This document shows positions 26,810-35,812 of a stretch of 64,000 nucleotides of DNA, one piece after another. The stretch spans positions 1 to 64,000 of the forward strand of contig DASZHV010000113.1 in assembly GCA_035937535.1 (NCBI GenBank), given 5' to 3'. The stretch is from Puia sp035937535. GTDB lineage: Bacteria; Bacteroidota; Bacteroidia; Chitinophagales; Chitinophagaceae. The notes under the pieces are model-generated. The model was not told the origin of the DNA. It was given only the letters and a program-made list of their open reading frames with translations, and made no database searches. Each line of letters begins with the position of its first letter. Position 1 is the stretch's first letter. Made by a program: the position numbers and the translations under genes.

Positions 26810-27643
26810 TTAATTCGGAAAATCGGCATTTACGGTTGTTTCTTCCCAGTTATCAATATCCTTTTTAAGCAGTTCGAGTTTTGCGCGGGCTCCCCTTAAA
26901 GCTCCTTTTCCTAGAAGTAAACGCAATGGAGGATTCGGAGATTCCACTACTTTTATAATTGCTATTGCTGCACGTATGGGATCACCCGGTTGCTGACCAC
27001 TATATCCGCGAATTGTATTTTTATTTGCATGCGCAGTAGAAACATAATCGTCAATTACCACCCGGCTGTTTTTTGCAGATCGTCCCGCCCAGTCGGTACG
27101 AAAACCACTAGGTGCAATAATGGTAACTTTTATTCCAAGCGGAGCCGTTTCTTTGGCAAGTGATTCGGAAAGTCCGTCCACAGCAAATTTAGTCGCATTG
27201 TAAAATCCGATTGAAGGGAAACCTACTAATCCCCCAATGGACGCTATATTTATAATATGGCCGCTTCGCTGAATACGCATGATGGGCAGAACTTCCTGCG
27301 TCATTTTTGCCAGTCCGAAAAAATTTATCTCAAACATTCTCCTCACTTCCTCGTCCTCACTTTCTTCAACCGCTCCGAAATATCCGATCCCTGCATTATT
27401 GACCAATACATCAATTCTTCCAAACCTTTCTTTTGTTTTTTTAATCACATCCCGGATTTGCTCAGCCTTTGTAACATCAAGTACCAACGCCAGCGATTTT
27501 TCAGGATAGTCTTTAACAATATCCAGGATATCATTCATTTTACGTGCAGTTACTATTGCCGTATATCCATTTTTAAAAACCTGGATAGCAAGCTCTCTGC
27601 CAAACCCGGTAGAACATCCCGTAATCAACCATACTTTGTCCAT
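26810..27643 (-). CDS. short-chain dehydrogenase/reductase
   Basis: Classical SDR of 277 residues: cofactor motif TGCSTGFGRE (8-17), VNNAG (81-85), Ser135 and Tyr148-x-x-x-Lys152 (YNATKFAV). It is probably NADP- or NAD-dependent; an Arg in VTARK after the second strand favours NADP. The substrate cannot be inferred and neighbours give no hint. It is divergent from the MFS transporter, with a repeat in the shared region. Confidence 0.92.
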   Translation of the reverse strand: MDKVWLITGCSTGFGRELAIQVFKNGYTAIVTARKMNDILDIVKDYPEKSLALVLDVTKAEQIRDVIKKTKERFGRIDVLVNNAGIGYFGAVEESEDEEVRRMFEINFFGLAKMTQEVLPIMRIQRSGHIINIASIGGLVGFPSIGFYNATKFAVDGLSESLAKETAPLGIKVTIIAPSGFRTDWAGRSAKNSRVVIDDYVSTAHANKNTIRGYSGQQPGDPIRAAIAIIKVVESPNPPLRLLLGKGALRGARAKLELLKKDIDNWEETTVNADFPN

Positions 27644-27740
27644 AAATTCAGATTTGATGGAAATAGAACAAATTAACCTTTAATAAGTTTAGATGCCGGC
27701 TGACGGTTGGCAGTATTCTTATTTTCATGCCTCCATATTT

Positions 27741-27771
27741 GCTTTGGGCTTTAGGCTTTAAGCTATAAGCC
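27741..27771. repeat. 7-bp tandem repeat, GCTTTAG family
   Basis: Units GCTTTGG, GCTTTAG, GCTTTAA and GCTATAA lie head to tail, then decay. This is one copy of the repeat family seen at several gene ends in the window, here between the divergent SDR and MFS genes and just upstream of a promoter-like TATATTTG. Confidence 0.8.
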
Positions 27772-27776
27772 TTTCA

Positions 27777-27784
27777 TATATTTG
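27777..27784 (+). promoter_or_regulatory. Bacteroidota -7 box before the MFS gene
   Basis: TATATTTG matches the Bacteroidota -7 consensus TAnnTTTG and ends 8 bp before the ATG at 27793, so the transcript would start almost at the start codon. No clear -33 TTG lies at the normal distance, so this is tentative. Confidence 0.35.
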
Positions 27785-27792
27785 TTCCCTGA

Positions 27793-28941
27793 ATGCAAGA
27801 AATCTCCCTCACCCGACTTCGCCGTGCGAATGCCGTTTATTTTTTTATTTCCGGTTTTGGATATTCCAGTTGGACTTCCAGGATTCCCGGTATCAAAGAG
27901 TCGCTTAAACTCAACGACGCACATTTCGGCACCCTGCTTTTCATGATGCCCCTGGGTTTGATTCTTACGATGCCTTTTACCGGAAAATTGCTTGATCATT
28001 TCAAAAGCCGGTCCATCATGCTGATCGGAGCCATGGTATATAACGGAGTTCTGGCATGTATTGGATTCAGCGGGTACACATGGGTGTTAGGTATAGCTTT
28101 ATTTTTTTTCGGATCATCCAGGAACATGATGAATCTTTCCATGAATGCCCAGGCCATCGGTGTACAGGCGCTTTATAACAGATCCATTATGAGTTCTTTT
28201 CACGCCGTTTGGAGTATGGCTGGTTTCGCAGGTGCCGCTTTCGGATACTTAATGGTAACCCTAAACATTATGCCCGCCTGGCATTTGCTCGGTGTGAGTC
28301 TTTTACTAACTGCACTGACCCTATATTATTATAAAGACGCATTGGACCAGCGGCCGGATCACAGGGCAAAGAGATCTATTTTCACTCTTCCTCCCAAAAG
28401 CATGCTTGTATTTTCTTTAATTTGTTTCACATCCATGGCCTGTGAAAATACCATGTACGACTGGAGTGGGATTTATATCAGACAGGTATTACACGGCTCA
28501 AAAGCTATAGCGACAATTGCATTTGTGGTTTATATGGTTGCTATGACCACTGGTAGATTGATGGGCGATCGTATGGCAGACCGGTTTGGTATCCAACACG
28601 TTTTAGCAGCCAGCGGAATAATGATTTTTGCGGGATTCACGATAACAGTTTTATCTCCATTTATCCCGCTTACCCTGGCCGGGTACCTGCTAACCGGATT
28701 CGGCGTTTCATGCGTTGTTCCTTTTGTTTTCAGTCTGGCAGGAAAAATCCCCATGTCGAATCCTGGGGCAGCACTGGCATCAATTTCCTCCCTTGGCTAT
28801 CTTGGATTTCTTCTGGTCCCTCCTATGATCGGATACGTAGCACAAGCAAGCAGCCTGCGTATTTCATTTGCTATCATTGCAGTGATGGGTCTGTTCATGA
28901 TCAGGTTAAGCACACGGATAAAAACAGTGTCAGCAGTATAA
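27793..28941 (+). CDS. MFS transporter, YbjJ-like
   Basis: The product of 382 residues is predicted to have about 12 membrane helices. The N-terminal motif SSWTSRIPGIKESLKLNDA and the following GTLLFMMPLG resemble the YbjJ-like branch of the major facilitator superfamily, whose substrates are mostly unknown. It is a single gene divergent from an SDR and ends 23 bp from the convergent GNAT gene. It may be an exporter; direction cannot be told. Confidence 0.88.
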   Translation: MQEISLTRLRRANAVYFFISGFGYSSWTSRIPGIKESLKLNDAHFGTLLFMMPLGLILTMPFTGKLLDHFKSRSIMLIGAMVYNGVLACIGFSGYTWVLGIALFFFGSSRNMMNLSMNAQAIGVQALYNRSIMSSFHAVWSMAGFAGAAFGYLMVTLNIMPAWHLLGVSLLLTALTLYYYKDALDQRPDHRAKRSIFTLPPKSMLVFSLICFTSMACENTMYDWSGIYIRQVLHGSKAIATIAFVVYMVAMTTGRLMGDRMADRFGIQHVLAASGIMIFAGFTITVLSPFIPLTLAGYLLTGFGVSCVVPFVFSLAGKIPMSNPGAALASISSLGYLGFLLVPPMIGYVAQASSLRISFAIIAVMGLFMIRLSTRIKTVSAV

Positions 28942-28964
28942 CTATAGCCGAATTTCCTCAAGTA

Positions 28965-29453
28965 TCAGAATAAATTTTTAATCATCCAGAGGTCGCATCC
29001 GAAATGACCGGATTGGCCGAGCGGCCCTGGAAGAAAAGAAAATCCTGCTTTTTCGTATAGACCGATGGCCGTACGCAACTCAGGCATGGTTTCCAGATAC
29101 ATATGAGTGAATCCAAAATCAATAGCATTTTGAAAACATTTCTCCATGAGCAGAAGACCCAGTCCTTGTCCCCTCATTTCGGAAATTAGATATAACTTCA
29201 CCAGCTCACAATAACCTTTCGGCAATCCTGGTGTTGGAAAAACTCCAGAACCACCCACAATCCTGCCATCAGCCTCTGCAATATAATAAGCTGCATTTGG
29301 AGCCGAAAATAATTGGAACAGATCATCAGTTGTCGGATCAAAAAAAACAGTTCCCGGTTTATTGGCCCCAAACTCGATGAGGATTTTACGGATAATGTCA
29401 GCAATAATGGCATTGTCTGTTTTACGAATCAGACGGATGGAAATATTTTTCAT
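28965..29453 (-). CDS. GNAT-family N-acetyltransferase
   Basis: The 162-residue protein has the GNAT acetyl-CoA-binding loop in EMRGQGLGLLLMEKCF (motif A, R/Q-x-x-G-x-G) and the beta-strand before it (YCELVKLYLISEM). The C-terminal YEKAGFSFLPGPLGQSGHFG is typical of the COG0456-like PhnO/YvbK type acyltransferases. It could acetylate a small amine or a protein N-terminus. It is separated by 70 bp from the next plus-strand gene and has no obvious partner. Confidence 0.9.
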   Translation of the reverse strand: MKNISIRLIRKTDNAIIADIIRKILIEFGANKPGTVFFDPTTDDLFQLFSAPNAAYYIAEADGRIVGGSGVFPTPGLPKGYCELVKLYLISEMRGQGLGLLLMEKCFQNAIDFGFTHMYLETMPELRTAIGLYEKAGFSFLPGPLGQSGHFGCDLWMIKNLF

Positions 29454-29523
29454 GGCGCTGCAATTTTACTATATTTTCATGGATATGGTTATTGCTTTCA
29501 TATTTTCAGGAATAAATCTTACA

Positions 29524-30048
29524 ATGAAATCTATTTTTAATTTACTCCTAGTATTACTACTGTTGTTTTCCTACTCTGCCATCCTGGCACAAAAAACTTA
29601 TACTTTAATTCCTTTAAAAACTAAAAAGATAAACAAAACATTAATCACTGACCTCCCTGGTTATCTCAAAGGTCTGGCTGCATTATACAGTGCAATGGGA
29701 GGAACAGATTGTATCGAACTGCATTGTGAACTGACGTCTGCGCTCGGATTGGGAAAACAGGGATCGGATGCACAAAAAAATCTGATTAAGAAATATTTTC
29801 CGGATGATAAAGTTGCTAAACTGGTGATCGGTCAGGATTGTTACCTGCCTCCAAGTACATCATCTTCCTATTCAGATTTTCAATCTCTCAGTTTTAATGT
29901 AAACAAAGATGTCATTCAGGTTAACTATCAATTGGCTGTTTATGATCATGGAAATGTAAAAAAAATAAACGGCCCGGATATTTATATATTCGAAAACCAG
30001 GTTTTTAGAAATAAAAAGCGCGTATTGTATGCGTGGACCGACAAATAA
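29524..30048 (+). CDS. small exported protein of unknown function
   Basis: The frame is open upstream into the GNAT gene on the opposite strand, but the ATG at 29524 gives a clean signal peptide (residues 1-22, MKSIFNLLLVLLLLFSYSA) and is preferred (174 residues). The mature part has three cysteines (in GTDCIELHCELTS and GQDCYLPP) and no recognised motif. It is followed 5 bp later by an acyltransferase gene and probably shares its transcript. Confidence 0.6.
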   Translation: MKSIFNLLLVLLLLFSYSAILAQKTYTLIPLKTKKINKTLITDLPGYLKGLAALYSAMGGTDCIELHCELTSALGLGKQGSDAQKNLIKKYFPDDKVAKLVIGQDCYLPPSTSSSYSDFQSLSFNVNKDVIQVNYQLAVYDHGNVKKINGPDIYIFENQVFRNKKRVLYAWTDK

Positions 30049-30053
30049 TCCCA

Positions 30054-31205
30054 ATGTATCAATTTATCCGCTTTTTTATAAGGATGGCGCTCAAATTTTA
30101 TTGCAGCCATATCCGGATAAATGATATGGGTCCATTGAAATTAAATGGCCCATTGATTCTCGCTTCCAATCATCCCAATTCCTTTCTGGACGCCATAATC
30201 ATCGCTTCCCGTTTCAAAGAGCCTGTTCATTTCCTTGCCCTGGGAGAACTAACCGATAAGTTTCTCTTCCGCCGGATAATGGAGGTCTTTCATATCATTC
30301 CGGTTTATCGCCTGAAGGATAGAAATGAGAACCAAGATCTGAACGATAAAAGTTTCTCAATTTGTGTGGACGTTTTATTAAATAACGGTATAGTTTTGAT
30401 TTTTTCAGAAGGTGTTTCTGAAAATAAATGGCAACTTGGACATATCAAAAAAGGAACTGCGCGCATTGCATTCGCAGCCATGAATCACGAATCATTGCGA
30501 TCGAAACTTCGCATTCTGCCAATTGGTTTAAATTATAACTCTTTTGATAAGCATGGTAAAACAGTACTTGTACAATTTGGCGTGTCAATTTTGATAAATG
30601 AAATACTGACAGGAAATACAGAAGCAGAAAAAATGCAATCGTTGAATATTTTACTGAGAGAAAGACTTAGTAATACGATGTTGCAAACAGAAAAACAGCC
30701 GGAGACGGTGCAATTCCTGATCAGTAATTGTCCAACCCTCCATTCAGATCATATAAAAAAACTTCAGTATAACCTAAATGAAGAAAGAAATCACGACATT
30801 TTTTCAAAATTAAAAAAACCGGGTTATATAATTTCCCCATCTCAAGACCTTCCAGGCAGCCTGATTCTTGTGTTGCTTCTGTCCGTACCAGGCCTCATGG
30901 GTTGGGTTTTCCATGTTTTCCTTTATTACCCTGTAAAATTTATTATAGGAATAAAAACTGCCAGCTCAGTTTATTATGATTCCGCAATGTTTACTACTCT
31001 TTTCCTGGCTTATCCTGTTTACTGGATCGTCTGGAATATTCTTGGGTACGTCTTCTTTAAGAATATCTGGATACAGGTTCTTCTTTTATGCATGCCATTA
31101 TTTGCCATTGCAACAATTTACTGGGTAAAAAGTATACAAAGGATTCGAAATTATTTTATTTTATCCCCGGGGGAAAGAATCCTGTTGGCAGATTATTTTA
31201 GTTGA
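30054..31205 (+). CDS. PlsC-like phospholipid/glycerolipid acyltransferase
   Basis: Acyltransferase of about 383 residues; the ATG at 30054 is preferred over a GTG at 30033 that overlaps the previous gene. The catalytic block reads SNHPNSFLDAI, a His and Asp five residues apart as in the Bacteroidota branch, followed by the substrate-binding VLIFSEGVSENKW block. Two or three membrane segments lie near the C-terminus (about 270-360). It probably acylates a glycerophosphate-type or lysolipid acceptor in the membrane. The product of the preceding small gene is unknown. Confidence 0.88.
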   Translation: MYQFIRFFIRMALKFYCSHIRINDMGPLKLNGPLILASNHPNSFLDAIIIASRFKEPVHFLALGELTDKFLFRRIMEVFHIIPVYRLKDRNENQDLNDKSFSICVDVLLNNGIVLIFSEGVSENKWQLGHIKKGTARIAFAAMNHESLRSKLRILPIGLNYNSFDKHGKTVLVQFGVSILINEILTGNTEAEKMQSLNILLRERLSNTMLQTEKQPETVQFLISNCPTLHSDHIKKLQYNLNEERNHDIFSKLKKPGYIISPSQDLPGSLILVLLLSVPGLMGWVFHVFLYYPVKFIIGIKTASSVYYDSAMFTTLFLAYPVYWIVWNILGYVFFKNIWIQVLLLCMPLFAIATIYWVKSIQRIRNYFILSPGERILLADYFS

Positions 31206-31210
31206 AGGTT

Positions 31211-31420
31211 TTAGTCTGTTTTTAAACTTTCAACCGGATTTATAATTGCAGCACGAATGGTCTGGATACTTACAGTTAACAAAGCGATTAAAAGCGCCGC
31301 AATTGCAGTAACCACAAACATCCACCAGGAAATATCTATCCGGAACGCAAAATCATTTAGCCATTTATTCATCGCCCACCAGGCAACAGGCGCAGCGATA
31401 ACAATTGAAATACAGAATGT
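31211..31420 (-). pseudogene. decayed C-terminus of an FtsX/MacB-type ABC permease
   Basis: The minus-strand translation gives about 69 residues: AAPVAWWAMNKWLNDFAFRI, then a membrane helix rich in Ala/Leu and the ending INPVESLKTD before a stop. This is the hallmark C-terminal end of FtsX/MacB-type permeases, which usually end in Asn-Pro-x-x-x-L-(R/K). The frame stops making sense upstream at about 31420, so the rest of the gene is missing. A similar remnant lies at 32008-32322. Confidence 0.75.
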
Positions 31421-31536
31421 TAATCAATCATTATCAATACCTATCAAGGAAAAATTAATTGGAAATGTAAGGAACTGATACAGTATATGTGTGGAAAAAA
31501 GTAAAACCAAAAAAGTCTATAATTAGTTAATGTGTT

Positions 31537-31878
31537 TTAATTTAACTCATGCAGGGCTTTAGAGTTCCCCAGATCCGGGTTATTGTTCCCCTGAATGGGA
31601 TATTTGAGAAGTGAATAGATCTTATATATAAACCATCCAAGTCCAGCAATGGAAAAGTAGAATAGAACAGATGTAACCGAATCCATTGTTACCCCGATTT
31701 TTAAAAACTTTAAAAGGCCGGTTATAATCGTGATAATAGCAAAACATACGGACCAGGATATAAATTCCCTGATTTTCAATCTTTTTACCTGATTTGTGGA
31801 AACCTGTTCTGCAACAAAGGATGATCTGAAGCCAGCTTGCGAAGTATCAATCGTTTTTTGCCCGCGAATCGTATGCAT
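31537..31878 (-). CDS. small membrane protein of unknown function
   Basis: The 113-residue protein is predicted to have two membrane helices (about 53-69 and 81-100, rich in Ile/Phe) and a C-terminal tail with Asn/Pro residues. The ATG at 31878 is preferred; a TTG at 31917 would add 13 residues. It sits between two decayed ABC permease ends, so it may be an inserted or surviving gene; base use does not differ clearly. No family recognised. Confidence 0.5.
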   Translation of the reverse strand: MHTIRGQKTIDTSQAGFRSSFVAEQVSTNQVKRLKIREFISWSVCFAIITIITGLLKFLKIGVTMDSVTSVLFYFSIAGLGWFIYKIYSLLKYPIQGNNNPDLGNSKALHELN

Positions 31879-32007
31879 CTGAAGACGTTTCAAATACAAA
31901 GCAAAAAACCATGCCAAGATAATGATTTTTATAAAAGCTGAAATTTATAAGCTTTCTCTAACTTTTATAGATACCCCATTCACTCTAATATTTAGACCAA
32001 AATCAAA

Positions 32008-32322
32008 TCATTCCGATCTCAAATTATTCACTGGATTAGCAACCACAGTACGGATAGCCTGATAACTGATGGTTCCTAAAGCAAATAAAAAGGACATGGC
32101 GCCTGCCAGAGCAAAAATCCACCAATGAATGCTTACCCTGTAGGGGTAGTTTTTCAGCCAGGTTTTCATAAACCACCAAGCAACATTCAACCATCCTTTT
32201 CCTCCTTCAATGCGAAATTTTATATCGCCATCAGTCATGGTCTGCCCGATGGGTTCTTTAAATTTCATGGTCTTCAAAGCAGATTCATTCAGAATCATCG
32301 CCTTCGAATAGGTAATATATTT
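32008..32322 (-). pseudogene. internally deleted ABC permease remnant (MacB/FtsX type)
   Basis: About 104 codons read through: the periplasmic-domain motif AMILNESALKTMKFKEPIGQ is followed within about 15 residues by the C-terminal membrane helix (WWIFALAGAMSFLFALGTIS) and the typical ending ANPVNNLRSE. In intact permeases these parts are separated by well over 100 residues, so a large internal piece is deleted and the N-terminal half is gone. The open frame begins at the repeat that ends the upstream hydrolase gene. Confidence 0.8.
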
Positions 32323-32324
32323 AT

Positions 32325-33248
32325 TTAGGCTTTAAGCTTTTGGATCCATCGGATACAAAGATCCATCCAGGGTTGATTACTGGTTTTATTGGTCATTCCA
32401 AAACCATGTCCTCCCTGGTCATATAGAAAGATTTCAACGGGAACATGGTGTTTTTTAAGAGAATCAGCAAAAACAACACTATTTTCAAAAGGTACAGCAT
32501 TATCATCTTTTGCATGAACAAGAAAGGCAGGAGGGGTTTGATCCGTCACTTTGGTTTCATTTGAAAATTCATTTATTTTTTCTTGAGAAGGATGGGCGCC
32601 AAGCAGGTTATGCATAGAACCCATATGTGCGATCCGGCTGTTAAAACTGATCACGGGATAAATGAGAATCATGTAATCAGGTCGGAGGCTTATATGATTC
32701 GGATTATCTATATAATCTTTTTCAAAATGAGTTCCGGCAGTAGAAGCCAGGTGACCTCCGGCAGAAAAACCCATGATACCTATACGCATGGGATCTATTC
32801 CAAATTCCTTAGCTCTGGACCGAATAACCAATATCGCACGCTGGGCATCCTGAAGAGGTCCGGTTTCTTTATGGATCATAGTACTGTCATCAGGGATACG
32901 ATATTTCAAAACAAATGCAGCAATACCGGATTTATTAAACCTTCGCGCCACATCTTCACCTTCATAACCCATTGCCAGATTGATATATCCACCACCCGGA
33001 CAAATGATCACGGCAGCTCCGGTTGATTTTCTTTTTGAAGGCAGGAAAATGGTTAATGTAGGTCTTGAAATTTCACTGACGATCAGGATATCGCCGGGAT
33101 CATATCTGTAATATTCCTGGTTAACAGCTTGCCTTGAATTGGGGATTTCGCCATTATATAACGGAATTACTGTTGGTACTTTCATCTTGAAAAAGAAAAA
33201 TGAGGCGATAAGGCAAATCAAAAAAGGCGGAATCGCTTTTTTTATCAT
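32325..33248 (-). CDS. alpha/beta hydrolase, esterase-type (BD-FAE/Axe-like)
   Basis: An N-terminal hydrophobic anchor or signal (MIKKAIPPFLICLIASFF) precedes an alpha/beta hydrolase. The oxyanion motif is ICPGGGY, the nucleophile elbow GFSAGGH, and the acid/base residues lie in VHAKDDNAVPFENS and YDQGGHGFG. Such enzymes often deacetylate xylan or similar glycans. The ATG at 33248 is preferred to a TTG at 33290. The last residues KLKA and the stop are encoded by a short copy of the GCTTTAA repeat. It is divergent from the TlpA-like gene at 33323. Confidence 0.9.
   Translation of the reverse strand: MIKKAIPPFLICLIASFFFFKMKVPTVIPLYNGEIPNSRQAVNQEYYRYDPGDILIVSEISRPTLTIFLPSKRKSTGAAVIICPGGGYINLAMGYEGEDVARRFNKSGIAAFVLKYRIPDDSTMIHKETGPLQDAQRAILVIRSRAKEFGIDPMRIGIMGFSAGGHLASTAGTHFEKDYIDNPNHISLRPDYMILIYPVISFNSRIAHMGSMHNLLGAHPSQEKINEFSNETKVTDQTPPAFLVHAKDDNAVPFENSVVFADSLKKHHVPVEIFLYDQGGHGFGMTNKTSNQPWMDLCIRWIQKLKA
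32328..32342. repeat. short copy of the GCTTTAA repeat
   Basis: About two heptamers (GCTTTAA, GCTTTTG) overlap the stop and last codons of the hydrolase gene. The 5' limit of the adjoining permease remnant falls beside it, which suggests that a rearrangement used this site. Confidence 0.6.
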
Positions 33249-33322
33249 GTGTATAAAGTTAAGCTTCTGAAGGATTCCTTCATCAGTCAAATGGACATAC
33301 CTTTGACATCTTAAATTTATTT

Positions 33323-34585
33323 ATGCCGTATCTTATCAGGTATTTATTCATTTTTTTTATTTTTTGTTCTCCCTTTTTTACAAAGGCAGCTACTTATGAT
33401 ACGTTATCAATCGGTAATAAATTATCCATTGGTATCTGGCGGGGAGAGATTTTACGGGAGGATGGTCATGCAATTCCATTTAATTTTCAAACTAAAGAAA
33501 TTGCCGGTAAAATTCTTATTTATGTTATTAACGGGGCCGAAAGGTTACTCGTCGACAATATCCGGAAACAGGGCGATTCACTTTTTATTGAAATGCCTTT
33601 TTTTGATTCGCATTTTGCTGTCAGGATTTTGGATGAACAAAAGATGGAAGGAAGCTGGATAAAAGATTATGGGAACCGGGTGGTAGTCATACCATTCCAG
33701 GCAATTTTCAATGAACCCAACCGGTACGAGGTTACGCAAGCCCCGGTCTTTAATATTTCAGGCAGATGGGCTGTTCATTTTAAAGGTGCGGACGATTCAA
33801 CAGAAGCCGTTGGTGAATTCAGACAATCGGGATCCCAGGTCAGAGGAACTTTTCTGACACCTTCTGGTGATTATCGTTTTCTGGATGGCGTGGTAAGTGG
33901 AGATACTCTAAAAGTTTCTGCATTTGACGGAGGACATGCATATTCATTTATTAGTATAATCAAGGATACTAATAAAATGATTGATGGTTTTTTTTACGCT
34001 GGGGCAAAGAATATTGAATCCTGGTTTGCTGAAAAAAATGAACAGGCAAAATTGCCGGATGAATTCAGTCTGACCCGTTTAAGGGATTCCGCCAATTCAA
34101 CCCTTCATTTTAAATTTCCTGACCTGACAGGACACCAGGTATCTCTGAGGGACCCGGCTTATAAAAACAAAGTCGTTATTGTTCAGATCCTTGGCTCCTG
34201 GTGCCCTAACTGCATGGATGAAACCCGTTTTCTGAGTGCCTGGTATATTCAAAATAAATCAAGGGGCGTGGAAATTATCGGGTTGGCTTACGAAAGAACT
34301 ACTTCGTTTGCTAACGCAAAAAGATTATTGCAACCCTTTATAATACGATTTAATGTTACCTATCCTATTCTCGCAACCGGTGTTGCATTCAGCGATTCCC
34401 TGCGAACGGAAAAAACACTGCCTGAAATACAGGAAATCGTTGGATTCCCCACGACCATTTTCATTGATAAAAAAGGATTGGTCAGAAAAATTGATACGGG
34501 TTTTAACGGTCCCGGAACAGGAGATCATTATGAGATTTATAAGAAAGAGTTTAATGATCTCATTGATAGTCTTTTAAAAGAATAA
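33323..34585 (+). CDS. TlpA-family periplasmic thioredoxin-like protein
   Basis: Signal peptide (1-22), then about 200 residues of beta-rich sequence without known motif, then a C-terminal thioredoxin fold with the active site GSWCPNCMDET (about residues 290-300) and the cis-Pro region VGFPTTIFIDKKG. This architecture is common in Bacteroidota TlpA/ResA-like proteins that reduce disulfides in the periplasm. At 420 residues it is of normal size for the group with a long N-terminal domain. It is followed by the dinB-dnaE cassette, which is separated by its own palindrome. Confidence 0.9.
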   Translation: MPYLIRYLFIFFIFCSPFFTKAATYDTLSIGNKLSIGIWRGEILREDGHAIPFNFQTKEIAGKILIYVINGAERLLVDNIRKQGDSLFIEMPFFDSHFAVRILDEQKMEGSWIKDYGNRVVVIPFQAIFNEPNRYEVTQAPVFNISGRWAVHFKGADDSTEAVGEFRQSGSQVRGTFLTPSGDYRFLDGVVSGDTLKVSAFDGGHAYSFISIIKDTNKMIDGFFYAGAKNIESWFAEKNEQAKLPDEFSLTRLRDSANSTLHFKFPDLTGHQVSLRDPAYKNKVVIVQILGSWCPNCMDETRFLSAWYIQNKSRGVEIIGLAYERTTSFANAKRLLQPFIIRFNVTYPILATGVAFSDSLRTEKTLPEIQEIVGFPTTIFIDKKGLVRKIDTGFNGPGTGDHYEIYKKEFNDLIDSLLKE

Positions 34586-34623
34586 CCTATGGGATCACAA
34601 TTGCATACTAAATTATTTGGCGT

Positions 34624-34642
34624 ATACTAATAATATTAGTAT
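34624..34642. promoter_or_regulatory. 9-bp palindrome before the dinB-dnaE cassette
   Basis: ATACTAATA (34624-34632) and TATTAGTAT (34634-34642) are perfect inverted copies with one base between, 21 bp upstream of the dinB ATG. Its place and symmetry fit an operator for a damage-response repressor such as LexA. A run of T follows, so a weak terminator of the upstream gene cannot be ruled out, but an AT-only stem would be unstable. Confidence 0.5.
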
Positions 34643-34663
34643 TTTTGATGAAAGGCTCCTGTC

Positions 34664-35812
34664 ATGCTTACCCAAAACCGCTCCATTGTTCATTTTGACC
34701 TGGATGCATTTTTTGTAAACGTTGAATATCTCAGGAATTCCCGTCTCAAAGGTAAACCCATTGCAGTGGGGGGACATAGTGACCGGGGCGTAATCGCATC
34801 CTGCAGTTATGAAGCCAGGAAATTCGGCGTTCATTCAGCCATGCCCACCAGACTTGCAAAACGTTTATGCCCTGAATTGCTTATCATCCAGGGAGATATG
34901 GATAATTATTCCCGTTTTTCAAATCTCATAACTGAAATCATCCGGATGGAAGTACCGGTTTTTGAAAAGTCCAGTATTGACGAGTTCTATATCGATATGA
35001 CAGGAATGGATAAATTTTTCGGAACTCTCGGTTTTGTAAAATATCTCCGGAAAAAAATAATTAAAGAAAGCGGACTTAGTATTTCCCATGCACTTGCATC
35101 TAATAAATTGATTAGCAAAGTGGCTACCAATGAATGCAAACCCAATGGCGAGCTCGAAGTTAAACCTGGCAATGAAAAATTATTTCTGGCCCCCCTTCCA
35201 ATCGAGAAATTGCCCATGGTAGGAAACCAGACCGCCACCCTGCTCCGGAGGATGGGTGTGGAAACAATTTCCATTTTAAGTCAGATCCCGGTTGAAATGA
35301 TGATTAATCTGCTCGGAAAAAACGGTATCGAACTCTGGAGAAGAGCACAGGGTGTAGATGAGACACCCATCGTCCCCTATCACGAACAAAAAAGTATAGG
35401 TACGGAGAATACTTTTGAAACCGATACTATCAATATACAGTTCCTGCACAAGGAACTGGTGAGAATGACAGAAAAAATTGCTTTTGAACTACGTTGTAAT
35501 AATAAACTCACAGGTTGTGTTACGGTAAAAATCCGCTACAGTGATTTTCAAACCCTCACTATGCAGTCAACAATCGCCTATACGGCGAATGATCATATCC
35601 TACTGCAGAAAGTAAAAGAAATTTTTAATAAACTATATGACCGGCGTTTGCTCGTCCGGCTGGTTGGCGTTCGATTTACTAACCTGGTTGAGGGCAGTTA
35701 CCAGATCAATATTTTCGAAGACAGCCAGGAAATGATCGGACTTTACCAGGCTATCGATAGCATAAAGAAACAATTTGGAGAAAAACTTTTATTTCGTGCC
35801 GCATGTATCTGA
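34664..35812 (+). CDS. dinB: Y-family DNA polymerase IV
   Basis: A translesion polymerase: HFDLDAFFVNVE holds the first catalytic Asp, SSIDEFYIDMTG the catalytic Asp-Glu pair, and ASNKLISKVA the fingers/palm element. The little-finger domain follows from about residue 240. Near the C-terminus QINIF resembles a beta-clamp-binding pentapeptide. The length, 382 residues, is close to the family's. The gene overlaps the dnaE-like gene by 10 bases, so translation is coupled. The palindrome just upstream suggests damage-induced control. Confidence 0.95.
   Translation: MLTQNRSIVHFDLDAFFVNVEYLRNSRLKGKPIAVGGHSDRGVIASCSYEARKFGVHSAMPTRLAKRLCPELLIIQGDMDNYSRFSNLITEIIRMEVPVFEKSSIDEFYIDMTGMDKFFGTLGFVKYLRKKIIKESGLSISHALASNKLISKVATNECKPNGELEVKPGNEKLFLAPLPIEKLPMVGNQTATLLRRMGVETISILSQIPVEMMINLLGKNGIELWRRAQGVDETPIVPYHEQKSIGTENTFETDTINIQFLHKELVRMTEKIAFELRCNNKLTGCVTVKIRYSDFQTLTMQSTIAYTANDHILLQKVKEIFNKLYDRRLLVRLVGVRFTNLVEGSYQINIFEDSQEMIGLYQAIDSIKKQFGEKLLFRAACI

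Noticed and set aside
31257..31478. Plus-strand frame of 73 codons
   Set aside because: It is the opposite strand of the decayed permease C-terminus, which has clear family sequence on the minus strand.
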